DNA from: Georgenia muralis
GTDB lineage: Bacteria > Actinomycetota > Actinomycetes > Actinomycetales > Actinomycetaceae
DNA: 64,000 nucleotides
Assembly (NCBI RefSeq): GCF_003814705.1
Contig: NZ_RKRA01000001.1
Coordinates: 3,416,776-3,480,775 of the forward strand
Reading direction: 5' to 3'
Part shown: positions 16,685 to 26,077 of the stretch, one piece after another
How positions within the stretch are numbered: the first letter of the stretch is position 1
Layout of the letters: every line of letters begins with the position of its first letter
Notes under the pieces: model-generated
What the model saw: only the letters and a program-made list of their open reading frames with translations
What the model was told of the DNA's origin: nothing
The model's database searches: none
Position numbers and translations under genes: made by a program

Positions 16685-17605
16685 ATGGATCCCGCTTCCG
16701 CTCCCGCTGCCGTGGGCTGGTCGCCGGCGACGATCGTCGCGGCGTCGTCCGCACCATCGCTCGCGCACGCGGCGCTCACCTTTGCGCAGGCGGGTGTCGC
16801 GGTGTTCCCGTGCCAGCGCAATGGGAAGGCGCCGCTGACGCCGCGCGGCTTCCACGACGCGTCACGTGACGCGCGCCAGGTGGCCGCCTGGTGGCAGCGG
16901 TGGCCGGAGGCGAACATCGGCCTGCCGACCGGCGCGACCTCGGGGGTGAACGTCGTGGACGTCGACGTGCACGACGGCGGCAGCGGGTTCCCCGGCTTCG
17001 AGCGCGCCCGGCAGGCGGGCCTGGTCGGGGCGTGGGCGTGGCTCGTGCGGACCCCCTCTGGTGGGGTGCACGCCTACTACCCGCACGGGACCGAGCAACG
17101 GTCCTGGGCGCTGGCGAGCGTGCATGTCGACTTCCGTGGCGACGGCGGGTACGTCATCGCGCCGCCGTCGCGGGTGCGCACCACATCGGGTGCCGTGCGC
17201 GAGTACAGGCTGATCGCTGTCGCCCGCCGCGCCCCGGCCCCGGTTGACGCGACCGCGCTGCGCGACCTGCTCGCTCCCCCGCCACGTCAGCCGGCGGCCG
17301 CCGCGCCGGTCGTGGGCGCGGCTCCGGAGCGGCTGGCTGCGTGGGTGGCGACCCGGCCGGAGGGCGGGCGCAACGGCGGACTGTTCTGGGCAGCGTGCCG
17401 GATGGCTGAGGAGGGCTTCGACCATGCCTCGGTGCTCGGGCTGCTCGGCGAGGCCGCCCGGGTTGCCGGACTCGGCGAGCGGGAGGCGGCGGCCACGATC
17501 CGGTCGGCGTTCCGCCGGACCAGTCCAGACGATCCGGGTGGCCAGCGCCGCCCGAATCACTCATCCGCAGTGTCCCGATCACGCAGTGAAGCGGTGGCCC
17601 GATGA
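16685..17605 (+). CDS. Bifunctional DNA primase/polymerase (Prim-Pol)
   Basis: 306 residues. A Prim-Pol (AEP) domain fills the first ~190: VAVFPCQRNGKAPLTPRGFH, the metal-binding NVVDVDVHDGG (Asp92, Asp94), PSGGVHAYY (His about 129) and GGYVIAPPS. A C-terminal helical part (GGRNGGLFWAACRMAEEG) resembles the PriCT region. Such enzymes initiate replication of actinobacterial plasmids and ICEs after excision. ATG at 16685 was chosen because upstream codons run through the iteron-like repeats. It is followed by a 4-base overlap with the next gene. Confidence 0.85.
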   Translation: MDPASAPAAVGWSPATIVAASSAPSLAHAALTFAQAGVAVFPCQRNGKAPLTPRGFHDASRDARQVAAWWQRWPEANIGLPTGATSGVNVVDVDVHDGGSGFPGFERARQAGLVGAWAWLVRTPSGGVHAYYPHGTEQRSWALASVHVDFRGDGGYVIAPPSRVRTTSGAVREYRLIAVARRAPAPVDATALRDLLAPPPRQPAAAAPVVGAAPERLAAWVATRPEGGRNGGLFWAACRMAEEGFDHASVLGLLGEAARVAGLGEREAAATIRSAFRRTSPDDPGGQRRPNHSSAVSRSRSEAVAR

Positions 17606-17979
17606 ACGAGCATGACGACGAGCAGCGCTATGACCCGCGCCTGCCGCAACCCGCTCCGGGCGGGCAACGACGGCACGCGGAGCCCGCTACCCGCGACCCG
17701 TCACGGTCTGGCGTGCATCCCCAGGGGCCTTCTCCTGCGCAGGACGCCGCGACCGCTGCGACGGAGGCGGCGAACCGGAGGGTGGCATGGTTGCGGCCGT
17801 CGGAGCTCCCGAACGTCCTCCTCGCCCCCGCGCTCAGCGAGGTCGTCGACCGCAGCCTCACTGCGCAGTCCAAGGCCACGCGGTCCGTCGTCCGGGCCCC
17901 GTCCGTCGGCGCACAGGTGATAACCCGTCGTATCGCTTCCCGGCGGGCGTCGCGCCGCGCGAGAGGAATGGACCGATGA
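17602..17979 (+). CDS. Hypothetical basic protein of the replication block
   Basis: 125 residues, rich in Arg, Pro and Ala, without membrane segments or known motifs. The C-terminal half (VVDRSLTAQSKATRSVVRAP, then RRIASRRASRRARG) is strongly basic, suggesting nucleic-acid contact. Overlaps by 4 bases with both the Prim-Pol gene and the next gene, so it is probably translated as part of that operon. Function unknown. Confidence 0.6.
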   Translation: MNEHDDEQRYDPRLPQPAPGGQRRHAEPATRDPSRSGVHPQGPSPAQDAATAATEAANRRVAWLRPSELPNVLLAPALSEVVDRSLTAQSKATRSVVRAPSVGAQVITRRIASRRASRRARGMDR

Positions 17980-18809
17980 GCACGCCACCCCGGTTCATGC
18001 ACGCAAGCGGGCTGAGGGACCTGCTCGTCGAGCTGCACCGCTGCCCGGACAGGTGGGGCGGGCCGGAGGCTGAGGCGCTGCTCAGCTACTGCGCGCAGCG
18101 GTACCGCGGGCTGGCGCGCAGGTACGGGCAGAGCGGTGAGGACGCGGCTACGGCTGCGTACGAGGCACTCATCGCTCCCGCGACCCGGTGGGCCCGCGAC
18201 CCGTGGGGCGTGGTGACCACCGCCGTGAACCGCACGCTGCAGGCCGAGCATCGCGCGGACGGACTGCTGTGCGGGGCGGAGCGGGCCCGGCACCTCATGC
18301 ACGAGGCAGTCCACGACGTGACGCGGATCGCCGACCACGCGCTCGTCGAGCGCGACCCCGCCTTCCACGTCAGCGGCATCGACGGTGACGTCGAAGACTC
18401 CACACCGACCGAGGACGTCACGACGGCGCTTGTGCCGCCGTACGTGGCACTGGCCGAGGCGGTGCGGGTCTTCGTCGTGTGTGGCTGGCCCGACGACCTC
18501 GCGCGCGGCGCGTTGTTCTTGATCTGCTCGCGGCTGATGGCGGCCGGGCAGCGGCGTCGGGCGTTCGAGTATCTGCGCCGGCACCCGGAGGGCTGGGCGC
18601 ACCTGGACCTGAGCCAGGAGCAGTGGACACAGGTGCTGACGGTCGTGCTCGGCGCGCAGCACCCCGACCTCGCCACCACCGATCTCGGTCGCGGGCTGCT
18701 GTGGCGGCTGATCGCCGGGCAGTCCCGCGAAGAGATCTGCGGCGACCCGGCCGTGACCAGAGTCCTGGCCATCACCGCGCCGCTGTGCCTGGAGGCGGAC
18801 CGTGGTTGA
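17976..18809 (+). CDS. Hypothetical protein with sigma-region-2-like helices
   Basis: 277 residues. The N-terminal half (LLSYCAQRYRGLARRYGQS, EDAATAAYEALI, DPWGVVTTAVNRTLQAEHRA) has the length and residue pattern of region 2 of ECF-like sigma factors, but no region 4 is recognisable. The C-terminal half is helical and unassigned. Preceded by GAGGA and in an ATGA overlap. Lying between Prim-Pol and ParB-like genes, it may be an ICE regulator or replication accessory protein; this is inference. Confidence 0.55.
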   Translation: MSTPPRFMHASGLRDLLVELHRCPDRWGGPEAEALLSYCAQRYRGLARRYGQSGEDAATAAYEALIAPATRWARDPWGVVTTAVNRTLQAEHRADGLLCGAERARHLMHEAVHDVTRIADHALVERDPAFHVSGIDGDVEDSTPTEDVTTALVPPYVALAEAVRVFVVCGWPDDLARGALFLICSRLMAAGQRRRAFEYLRRHPEGWAHLDLSQEQWTQVLTVVLGAQHPDLATTDLGRGLLWRLIAGQSREEICGDPAVTRVLAITAPLCLEADRG

Positions 18810-19803
18810 GGCGAGGGACTACCTCGGTGCCGAGCGGCTGGTCGAGTCGATCACCGTGGGTATCCGGCACCGGGCCGACCTGGGCGACCTGGGGCCGCTG
18901 ATGACGTCCATCGAGAAGGTCGGCCTGCTTCAGCCGATCACGGTCACCCCCGACGGGGTCCTCGTGTGTGGCCGCCGCCGCCTCGAGGCGATCACCCGGC
19001 TCGGCTGGCGCAGCGTCAAGGTCTGGGTGAGGGCCGGGCTCTCCGACAAGCTGTCCGGGCTGCTCGCCCAGCAGGACGAGAACATGCTGCACAAGCCGCT
19101 GGCCCCGACCGAGGCCGCCAGGCTCTTCCGCGAGCTGAAGGCGGTGCTCACCGAGGACGCGCACCGGCGGCAGGAGACGACACGCTTCGGCGCGCACGGC
19201 GAACTAGGGGAAGACAGCGGTGGTGACGACTCGTCACGACCGCGCGGTGACGCCTCTCGCACGCGGTTCCGGGCCGCGTTGATGGTGACCGGTACGGCGT
19301 CGTTCGAGCGGATGGAGCGGATCGGGAAGATCCAGGAGGTCGTCGACGACGAGTCGTACCCGCTCGAGGTGCGGCGCCTGGCCGAGGGAGAGCTGGACAA
19401 GATCAACGCTGGCGCCCCGGTCGCGCCCTCATACGAGGCCGTCATGGCCGCTGTCGCGATCGGCGCGGGCGGACCCGCACCAGGCGGGCCTGAGGTCGAT
19501 GCGGAGCCGACACCGGAGGAGATCGCGGAGCTGAGCGCGCAGGCGCTGGCACGGGCCAAGGAGGAGCGTGAGCGCCGCATCGAACGGCTGTCGGCGCACC
19601 GGCCACCGGCCGAACCGGTGAAGCGCTCCGTGCGGGCCCTGGTGATGACGTGGGCCGACCTGGACGGCTGGACCCGGCACTACGATCCGGTCGAGGTCGC
19701 GGCCAAGCTCACCGACGCCGAGTGGGCGATGGTCGAGCGGGTCGTGGCCGAGTCCACCGCCTTCCTCGACCGGGTGCGCGACTCCCGCGCAGATGCCGCG
19801 TGA
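18802..19803 (+). CDS. ParB-like N-domain protein
   Basis: 333 residues, GTG start overlapping the previous gene by 8 bases. The N-terminus has a ParB/sulfiredoxin-fold domain: LMTSIEKVGLLQPITVTPDG, VLVCGRRRLEAITRLGWRSV, then QQDENMLHKPLAPTEAARLF. A long charged C-terminal part (ALARAKEERERRIERLSAHR) follows. ParB-domain proteins of mobile elements act in partition or transcriptional control. No ParA is adjacent; the only ParA-like protein is the TadZ homologue. Confidence 0.8.
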   Translation: MVEARDYLGAERLVESITVGIRHRADLGDLGPLMTSIEKVGLLQPITVTPDGVLVCGRRRLEAITRLGWRSVKVWVRAGLSDKLSGLLAQQDENMLHKPLAPTEAARLFRELKAVLTEDAHRRQETTRFGAHGELGEDSGGDDSSRPRGDASRTRFRAALMVTGTASFERMERIGKIQEVVDDESYPLEVRRLAEGELDKINAGAPVAPSYEAVMAAVAIGAGGPAPGGPEVDAEPTPEEIAELSAQALARAKEERERRIERLSAHRPPAEPVKRSVRALVMTWADLDGWTRHYDPVEVAAKLTDAEWAMVERVVAESTAFLDRVRDSRADAA

Positions 19804-19814
19804 GGAGCCCGGCC

Positions 19815-20522
19815 ATGCTCCCACTCAGGTGGTCCACGGCCCGTCCGGTGCACCGGGTGCATGTCGTGCTCGGCGCCCTGCTCGTCCTGGTCGTGGCCGC
19901 GTTCACTGCCTACGGACTGCTCGCCACCGGCAACACCGCCGATTCCGTCCGGGCGGCGCCCGTGACGGCTGCGGCGAACCCGCCGGCCCCGCCGGCCCCG
20001 CCGGCCCCGGTCACGGTCACCACGCCGACCGCGCCAGCGCCTGCTGGGCTGTCTCCAATCGCGGGGACGGGTGACCCGGTGGCCTTCGCCACCGCTGTGG
20101 CGCGCGCCCTGTTCGACTGGGACACCACCGGCTCGCACACCCGGGCCGACCACAAGGGCCGGCTCCTCGCCGTCGCCGACCCCACCGGGGTGGAGTCGCC
20201 GGGGCTCGTCGCCGACCTGGGCGGCTACCTGCCGTCGGCGCAGACGTGGGACTTCCTGGCCGGGTACGACACCCGGCAGTGGATCGACGTCACCGGCGCC
20301 CGGGTGCCGGATGAGTGGCACGCCGTCGCCGCCGGGAGCGGCCTCGCGCCCGGGACGACGGCGCTGACGGTGACAGGGGTGCGGCACCGGGCCGGGACAT
20401 GGGAAAGCCGTGAGGTCACCGAGCGGTTCGACGTTGCGTTCACCGCGGTCGTCGTGTGCGGGCCGACCTACCCCCGGTGCTACCTGCTGCGCCTGTCTCG
20501 GCTCGACGAGCCGCTGCGGTGA
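19815..20522 (+). CDS. VirB8/TcpC-like conjugation protein
   Basis: 235 residues. A short cytoplasmic N-terminus, one membrane helix (VHVVLGALLVLVVAAFTAYG, about 14-34), a Pro/Ala-rich linker (about 50-75) and an extracytoplasmic domain of about 150 residues with two cysteines (VVVCGPTYPRCYL). This is the topology of VirB8/TcpC scaffold proteins (NTF2-like domain). First gene of the secretion block, 12 bases after the ParB-like gene and 12 before the muralytic enzyme. Confidence 0.6.
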   Translation: MLPLRWSTARPVHRVHVVLGALLVLVVAAFTAYGLLATGNTADSVRAAPVTAAANPPAPPAPPAPVTVTTPTAPAPAGLSPIAGTGDPVAFATAVARALFDWDTTGSHTRADHKGRLLAVADPTGVESPGLVADLGGYLPSAQTWDFLAGYDTRQWIDVTGARVPDEWHAVAAGSGLAPGTTALTVTGVRHRAGTWESREVTERFDVAFTAVVVCGPTYPRCYLLRLSRLDEPLR

Positions 20523-20534
20523 GGGGCCGAACTG

Positions 20535-21734
20535 ATGAAGCTTCTGCTGCTGGCCGGTGCGTTGATCGCGGTCCTCGCCGTGCCGCTCGGTGTCCTGCCA
20601 CTGGTCGCCCTCACCACGCCTTCCGGTGCCACGGCCTCGTGCTCCACGGCCGGCGGCGTCGCGCAGGTGCCGGACACCCTGACGGCGACGACCCACGACG
20701 GGAGGGCCGTGCGGCTGAACCGCACCCAGCTGACGCACGCGGCGACGATCGTCATCGTCGGTGGCGGGATCGACGGCGTCGGACAGGACGGTTTGCTTGT
20801 TGCGCTCACGGCCGGGCTGACCGAGTCGCGCCTGCTCATGTACGCCAACACCGGCGCCTACCCGGACTCAGCCCGGTACCCGCACGACGCGGACGGGTCG
20901 GATCACGACTCGCTGGGGATCTTTCAGATGCGCCCGGCCGCCGGGTGGGGCACGGTCGCCGAGCTCATGGACCCCACCTACCAGGCCAGGGCCTTCTTCG
21001 GCGGACCCACCGGACCCAACGGCGGCTCCCCGCGCGGGCTGCTCGACATCGCCGGCTGGACGTCGCTGTCCGCGGCGGCTGCCGCGCAGGCCGTGGAGGT
21101 CTCCGCACACCCGGACCGGTACGCCACCTGGGAACCAGTCGCCGAGAAGATCCTCACCGCCCTCACCACCAGGCGCCCCGGCACCACACCCTCCAGCGGC
21201 ACGTCACTGGGGGCGTCCTCCCCCGCCTCCGCCGCCAGCACGTTGCCCACGGCGGCCTCGACCGTCTTCCCGCTGCCGGCCGGGACGTGGACGCTCACCA
21301 GCGGCTACGGGATGCGGCTGAACCCGGTGCTGCGGGTCTGGCAGGTCCACACCGGTGTCGACCTGGCCGCCCCCTCGGGCACCCCGGTGCTCGCCACGGC
21401 CGCCGGCCGGGTGGTCTCCGCGGGCTACCGAACGGGCCGCGGGAATCAGATCGTCCTCGAGCACCAGGTCGGCGGGCGGGTCGTGGCTTCCTCGTACGGG
21501 CACCTGCGCGACGGCGGCATCCACGTCCAGGTCGGTGACCTCGTCGCCGTCGGGCAGCGGATCGGCGACGTGGGGTCGACCGGGAACTCCACCGGTCCGC
21601 ACCTGCACTTCGAGATCCGCCCCGGCGGCGCGAGCCAGACCGGCGTCGACCCGGACAGCTGGCTGGCCACGGCCACCGAGATGACCTCGGCGGCCGTCCC
21701 CGCACCGAGCCACTGCCTGGTGGCTACCTCATGA
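20535..21734 (+). CDS. VirB1-like bifunctional cell-wall hydrolase (lysozyme-like plus M23)
   Basis: 399 residues. An N-terminal signal or anchor (LLLLAGALIAVLAVPLGVLP) precedes a lysozyme-like domain with TAGLTESRLLMYANTGAYP (candidate catalytic Glu) and DSLGIFQMRPAAGWG. After a Ser/Ala linker comes an M23 metalloendopeptidase domain with HTGVDLAAPSGTPV (first His and Asp ligands) and STGPHLHFEIRPGG (HxH motif). Such double hydrolases open the peptidoglycan for the conjugation channel. The next gene overlaps its stop by 4 bases. Confidence 0.9.
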   Translation: MKLLLLAGALIAVLAVPLGVLPLVALTTPSGATASCSTAGGVAQVPDTLTATTHDGRAVRLNRTQLTHAATIVIVGGGIDGVGQDGLLVALTAGLTESRLLMYANTGAYPDSARYPHDADGSDHDSLGIFQMRPAAGWGTVAELMDPTYQARAFFGGPTGPNGGSPRGLLDIAGWTSLSAAAAAQAVEVSAHPDRYATWEPVAEKILTALTTRRPGTTPSSGTSLGASSPASAASTLPTAASTVFPLPAGTWTLTSGYGMRLNPVLRVWQVHTGVDLAAPSGTPVLATAAGRVVSAGYRTGRGNQIVLEHQVGGRVVASSYGHLRDGGIHVQVGDLVAVGQRIGDVGSTGNSTGPHLHFEIRPGGASQTGVDPDSWLATATEMTSAAVPAPSHCLVATS

Positions 21735-22000
21735 GCGCCGTCGGACCGGACTTCGGTGCCGTGGCCGCCGCGGGCGAGCTCATCGGGATCATCGGCGCAC
21801 TGCTGACGATCACGCTCGTGGTCGCCGTCGGCGCGGTCGTGGTGTGTGCGGTCACGTGGGCGCTGACCGCCGCCACGGGCCACTGGCACACCGCGATGCG
21901 GGCTAGGACCGGCGCGTGGGTCGCCCTGGGCGCCGCGGCCCTCGCCGGGACCGCGCTCGCCTGGACCAACTACCTCCTCGGCGTCGGCGCCGGCCTGTGA
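21731..22000 (+). CDS. DUF6112-like small membrane protein, VirB2/TrbC-like
   Basis: 89 residues with two membrane segments (about 15-45 and 62-87). Size, two-helix layout and position just before a second similar gene and a TrbL-like gene resemble pilin-like subunits of type IV secretion. Family call DUF6112 from memory of comparable ICEs. Overlaps the hydrolase gene by ATGA. Confidence 0.6.
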   Translation: MSAVGPDFGAVAAAGELIGIIGALLTITLVVAVGAVVVCAVTWALTAATGHWHTAMRARTGAWVALGAAALAGTALAWTNYLLGVGAGL

Positions 22001-22049
22001 GAACGGCGCTCCCCTGCGCAACCCCCAACGAGAGCGGAGCACACCTGCC

Positions 22050-22352
22050 ATGGACATCACCCGCATCGGCGTCATCCTGGCGCAGATCGACATCGCCCCG
22101 AACACCGACGGCCTGCCCGGCATCACCCAGCTGCGCACCATCGTCGGTGCCGTCATGACGGTCGGGCTGATCCTGGCCGTCTTGGCGCTGATCGTCGCGG
22201 CGATCGTGTGGGCGATGGGCGCCAACTCCTCCAACCCCCACCTCGCCGGCCGCGGCAAGAGCGGCGTGCTGGTCGCCCTCGGCGCCGCCGTCCTGTGCGG
22301 CGGCGCCGTGACCCTGGTCAACTTCTTCTGGGACCTCGGGCAGACGGTGTGA
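22050..22352 (+). CDS. DUF6112-like small membrane protein, second copy
   Basis: 100 residues with two membrane segments (about 33-56 and 69-92). It contains LPGITQLRTIVGAVMTVGL and NPHLAGRGKSGVLVALGAA. Paralogous in layout to the preceding protein and probably also a VirB2/TrbC-like subunit. GAGAGCGGAG lies upstream of the ATG. Confidence 0.65.
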   Translation: MDITRIGVILAQIDIAPNTDGLPGITQLRTIVGAVMTVGLILAVLALIVAAIVWAMGANSSNPHLAGRGKSGVLVALGAAVLCGGAVTLVNFFWDLGQTV

Positions 22353-22353
22353 C

Positions 22354-23601
22354 ATGGGCGTGTGCGACCTCCCAGGCCTGGGCGCCGTCTGCAGCACCGT
22401 GGGCGGCGGTGCCGCCGCGGTCCTCAGCCCGTTCCAGTGGCTCGCCGACGCCACCGTCGCCGCGGCCGCGTGGACCATCGCGGCCATGTGGGCGACGTTC
22501 GAGACCACCACGTTCGTCGACATCACCACCGGGCACTTCACGAAGGTCTACAACATCATCTTCGGCCTCGCGGTCTTCGTGATGCTGGTCTTCTTCCTCG
22601 TCCAGCTCCTCGGAGCCACGATCCGCCGCGAGCCCGCCGCCCTGTCCCGCGCCGTCGTCGGCCTCGGCAAAGGGATCCTCGGCTCGTTCGTCGCGCTCGG
22701 TCTGCTGGCCACGGCGTTGGAGATCACCGACCGCCTGTGCCTGGGGCTCATGACCGCTGCAGGAACCACCGTCGAGGAGATGGGCGGCCGCATGACGGCG
22801 CTCACCGCCGGGCTCGCCCTGTCGGGCGCGGGCGGCCCCGTCATGCCGGTCCTGGTCGTCATCGCCCTGGCCGGGCTGATGATCGCGGCGTCGTTCATAG
22901 TGTGGATCTCGCTGCTGGTGCGCAAGGCCCTGCTGCTCGTCGCGGTCGTGCTCGCCCCCATCGCCTTCGCCGGGGCGACGTGGGACGCCACCCGCGGCTG
23001 GGCGACCCGCTGGGGCGCCTTCGTCCTGGCGTTGATCGCCTCCAAGCTCGTCGTCGTCGTGGTGTTCCTGCTCGCCACCGCTCAGGTCGCGGCCCCGATC
23101 TCCGCCGACCTCCAGTCCTTCGCCGACCCGATGGCCGGGATCGTCCTGATGATGGTCGCCGGGTTCGCGCCCTACCTGACGTACAAGTTCATCGCCTTCA
23201 TGGGCGTCGACACCCACCACGCCATGGCCGCCGAGCAGGAGAGCAAGCACGCTCTCGACCGCCCCACCCCAGTCCCGCACCGCGTCCCGCCGCGACGTGC
23301 CCCGTCCCCGTTGCTCGACGAACAGCCGGCGCCGAACGGGCGCGCCGGCAGCACACCGGGCTCTCCTGGTGGTAGCAGCCCCGGCAGCCTCCCCGGCGCC
23401 ACCGCCCGCGCGGCCGGTGCCCCTGCCCGCCCGAGCGGCGCGGCGGCCGGCGGTACAGGAGGCGTGGCGGTCGGTGTAGGGGGCGTGGCGGCCGCCGCTG
23501 CCATCCTCACCGAGGCGGTCAAGGCCGGCCCGAAGGCGGGGCGATCCGTCGCGGACCACGCCGCGCAGCATGACGCCCAGGCTCGAGGGGAACGATCATG
23601 A
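22354..23601 (+). CDS. TrbL/VirB6-like polytopic conjugation protein
   Basis: 415 residues. At least six membrane segments lie in the first ~285 residues (VFVMLVFFLVQLLGA, MPVLVVIALAGLMIAASFIV, LLLVAVVLAPIAFAGA, ASKLVVVVVFLLATAQV, GIVLMMVAGFAPYLTYK). A low-complexity Gly/Pro/Ala-rich cytoplasmic tail follows. This is the pattern of TrbL/VirB6 inner-membrane channel proteins. It starts directly after the second DUF6112-like gene and overlaps the SCO6880-family gene by 4 bases. Confidence 0.8.
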   Translation: MGVCDLPGLGAVCSTVGGGAAAVLSPFQWLADATVAAAAWTIAAMWATFETTTFVDITTGHFTKVYNIIFGLAVFVMLVFFLVQLLGATIRREPAALSRAVVGLGKGILGSFVALGLLATALEITDRLCLGLMTAAGTTVEEMGGRMTALTAGLALSGAGGPVMPVLVVIALAGLMIAASFIVWISLLVRKALLLVAVVLAPIAFAGATWDATRGWATRWGAFVLALIASKLVVVVVFLLATAQVAAPISADLQSFADPMAGIVLMMVAGFAPYLTYKFIAFMGVDTHHAMAAEQESKHALDRPTPVPHRVPPRRAPSPLLDEQPAPNGRAGSTPGSPGGSSPGSLPGATARAAGAPARPSGAAAGGTGGVAVGVGGVAAAAAILTEAVKAGPKAGRSVADHAAQHDAQARGERS

Positions 23602-25052
23602 CCACCACCCGCGACGACGCGGGCCTGGAGCCGGTGAAGTTCTCCCGTCTGTCCACGCGTGGCGTGTTGCTCGGCCTGTCGGGCGGGCAGCTCGCCGTCG
23701 TCGCCGTGGCGGCGGCCACCTTCGTCACCACGTTGTACCTGGGCGGGGCCGCTGTGCTGTACGCGGTCCCCGCCGTCGCCGTGTGCGCGGCCCTCGTCTG
23801 GGTCAAGGTCGCCGGTCGCCCGCTCGTCGAGTGGGTGCCACTCGTGGCCCGGTGGCAACGGCGCGCCGCGACGGGACAGCTCGACTACCGGGCCCGCATC
23901 GGCAAGCCCCGCCCCGCCGGGACGCTCGCCCTCCCCGGCGACGCCGCCCGGCTGCGGCAGTGGGTCGACGCGGACACCGGCGCCGTCTACGTCCACGACC
24001 CACACGACGCAACCCTCACCGCCATCGTCGAGGTGTCACACCCCGCGTTCATCCTGCTCGACCCCGCCGACCAGAACCGGCGCACCACCGGCTGGTCCCG
24101 CGTGCTCGCCACGGCGTGCCGATCCGGCCGGATCGCGCGCCTGCAGGTCCTCGAACGCACCCTGCCCGACTCCGGCAAGGAGCTCGGCGACTGGTGGACC
24201 ACCCACGGCCGCGACGACGACTCCTTCGCCGCGGCCACCTACGCCGACCTCATCCGCCGTGCGGGCCCCGCCGGCGAGCGGCACGCGACCACGATCTCGA
24301 TCGCCCTCGACCTCACCGCGGCCACCCGCGCGATCCGCGCCGCCGGCGGTGGCACCCGCGGCGCGGTCGCCGCCCTGCGCCAGGAGGTCGACAGCCTCAC
24401 CGCCGCGCTGCGCGCAGCCGACCTCGCGCCCTCCACCCCCATCGGCCCCGGCGACCTGGCCCTGGTGCTGCGGTCCGCGTACGACCCCGTCGTCGCCGCC
24501 GCCCTCGAACGCCACGGCACCCTCGGCCGCGACCTCGCCACCGCCGGACCCGTCGCGGTCACCGAGACCTGGGGGCATCTGCGCTCGGACTCCGCCCACC
24601 ACGCCGTGCTCTGGATCTCCGAGTGGCCCCGCTCCCTGGTCTACCCCGACTTCCTCCACCCCCTCCTTCTCGCCTCCGGGGTGCGGCGAACGTTCGCCAT
24701 GCTGTTCACGCCCGTGCGCGCCGACGTCGCCGCGCGTGACATCCGCAAGAAGAAGACCGAGCACATCTCCGACGCCGCCCAGCGCCACCGCATCGGCCAG
24801 ATCGAAGACGCCGCCCAGACCGCCGAGTACGTCGACGTCCTCCAGCAGGAGGCCGACCTCACCACCGGCCACGGCATCCTGCGGGCCATCGGCCTCATCG
24901 CCGTCAGCGCCCCCACCGCGGACGAGCTCGAACGCGCCGTCGCCGCGATCGAGCAAGCCGCGATCCAAGCGTCGTGCGAGACCCGGCGGCTGTGGGGTCA
25001 GCAGGCTCAAGCGTTCGCTGCCGCGGCGCTGCCGCTGTGCCGTGCGGTCTAG
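23598..25052 (+). CDS. SCO6880-family type IV secretion protein
   Basis: 484 residues. Two membrane segments near the N-terminus (about 28-46 and 50-70, PrgI-like) are followed by a long soluble domain with FAMLFTPVRADVAARDIRKK and a helix-rich end. In actinobacterial ICEs this family corresponds to a PrgI-like unit joined to the N-terminal part of VirB4, with the ATPase domain on the next gene. Here the expected neighbour is displaced about 1.5 kb by a reverse-strand gene. Length looks complete. Confidence 0.8.
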   Translation: MTTTRDDAGLEPVKFSRLSTRGVLLGLSGGQLAVVAVAAATFVTTLYLGGAAVLYAVPAVAVCAALVWVKVAGRPLVEWVPLVARWQRRAATGQLDYRARIGKPRPAGTLALPGDAARLRQWVDADTGAVYVHDPHDATLTAIVEVSHPAFILLDPADQNRRTTGWSRVLATACRSGRIARLQVLERTLPDSGKELGDWWTTHGRDDDSFAAATYADLIRRAGPAGERHATTISIALDLTAATRAIRAAGGGTRGAVAALRQEVDSLTAALRAADLAPSTPIGPGDLALVLRSAYDPVVAAALERHGTLGRDLATAGPVAVTETWGHLRSDSAHHAVLWISEWPRSLVYPDFLHPLLLASGVRRTFAMLFTPVRADVAARDIRKKKTEHISDAAQRHRIGQIEDAAQTAEYVDVLQQEADLTTGHGILRAIGLIAVSAPTADELERAVAAIEQAAIQASCETRRLWGQQAQAFAAAALPLCRAV

Positions 25053-25079
25053 TGCGAACGCACACTGGCAGGGTGCAGC

Positions 25080-25520
25080 TCAATCTTGCGCCGGATGGTC
25101 GCCGTACCCAGCGTGGAGAAAGTCGTGCGAGATGTGACCGTTGCGAAGTTGTACGCCGAAGCTCTTCATGCACTTGATCACGTCGTCGAGCGTCGCGTCG
25201 TGAAGGAGGATGTCGGCAACCGGGATGCCACCGTGCTTGGCAGCAACACGCTCCCAGTCCTCGAACGAATTGACGCCCAACTCATGACGGTCCGCGGCAT
25301 AGACGCGGACCGTCCAAGACGTGTCGGCCCCATGGCTGTATGCGTCCACCTCAATGCCAAGAATGCTCCAACGATCACGCTCATCTCTAAGACCGGCAAG
25401 TTCGTACAGATCACCGCTTGCCTCGATGAGGCTGTTCTCCGCGACGGCCGTGCCCTTCCAGTCGTTGTAACTCGAGTCGGCCGGGCCAAGCAGAGTCGGT
25501 TCGCTCTTTCGAATATCCAC
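25080..25520 (-). CDS. Hypothetical cargo protein inside the transfer operon
   Basis: 146 residues from GTG at 25520 (VDIRKSEPTLLGP). Acidic and soluble: WSILGIEVDAYSHGADTSWT, then YAADRHELGVNSFEDWERVA and DVIKCMKSFGVQLRNGHISH. No family recognised. It has lower GC than its neighbours and is oriented against the operon, between the two genes that together make VirB4. Size and acidity would suit an immunity or antitoxin-like protein, but no partner toxin is visible. Confidence 0.55.
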   Translation of the reverse strand: MDIRKSEPTLLGPADSSYNDWKGTAVAENSLIEASGDLYELAGLRDERDRWSILGIEVDAYSHGADTSWTVRVYAADRHELGVNSFEDWERVAAKHGGIPVADILLHDATLDDVIKCMKSFGVQLRNGHISHDFLHAGYGDHPAQD

Positions 25521-26077
25521 GTCACTACTCCATGAGGTCGGGTCCGCCCGGGGCGAATTCCGGGCCGCTCCTGAGCCTCCCACCGACCACTGACATATGA
25601 CACCCGCACTCGTTTCGCCCGATCTCCGAGAACCCGCAACGCCGCCGGCTGCCATCGGGCTTGCGCAGCATGACACGGCCGCCGCTGGAAATGCGCTCAA
25701 GAAGGAGGCCTAGGATTCGCCGGCGCCTGCGGCCGTCGTTCCGTTCCGGATAGCCGGGAGCTCGTCCGGTCGGATGAGCGTCAACGTCAACCGTTTGCCT
25801 AGCGATCCTCTCGGCGGGTCTTGCTCAGGCGGACGAGCTTGCGCTGCTCGTCGAGCCACGGGGAACCCCGGGTGATTCGGCCTATACGCCGCAGCGTGCC
25901 TCCTCCCCGCCGATGCTGGGCGGGTCGCGCACATAGCAGGAGAACCCATCGCCTTGAGGAGTGTCACCACACCGGACTACATCCGCCCGGTGCCGTCACC
26001 AGACAGGCGGTGACCGCGGTCGGCGTGGGCGGCCGTGCGCACCTGTCAAGAGACTGGCTCACTCTTGGAGGCGACCC
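25521..26077. other. Gap within the transfer operon, possible relics
   Basis: About 560 bases. A 38-codon frame at 25597-25713 (MTPALVSPDLREPA...) ending in NALKKEA may be a broken gene tail. Otherwise no convincing gene. It probably contains the right-hand scar of the insertion that brought the reverse-strand gene. Confidence 0.3.
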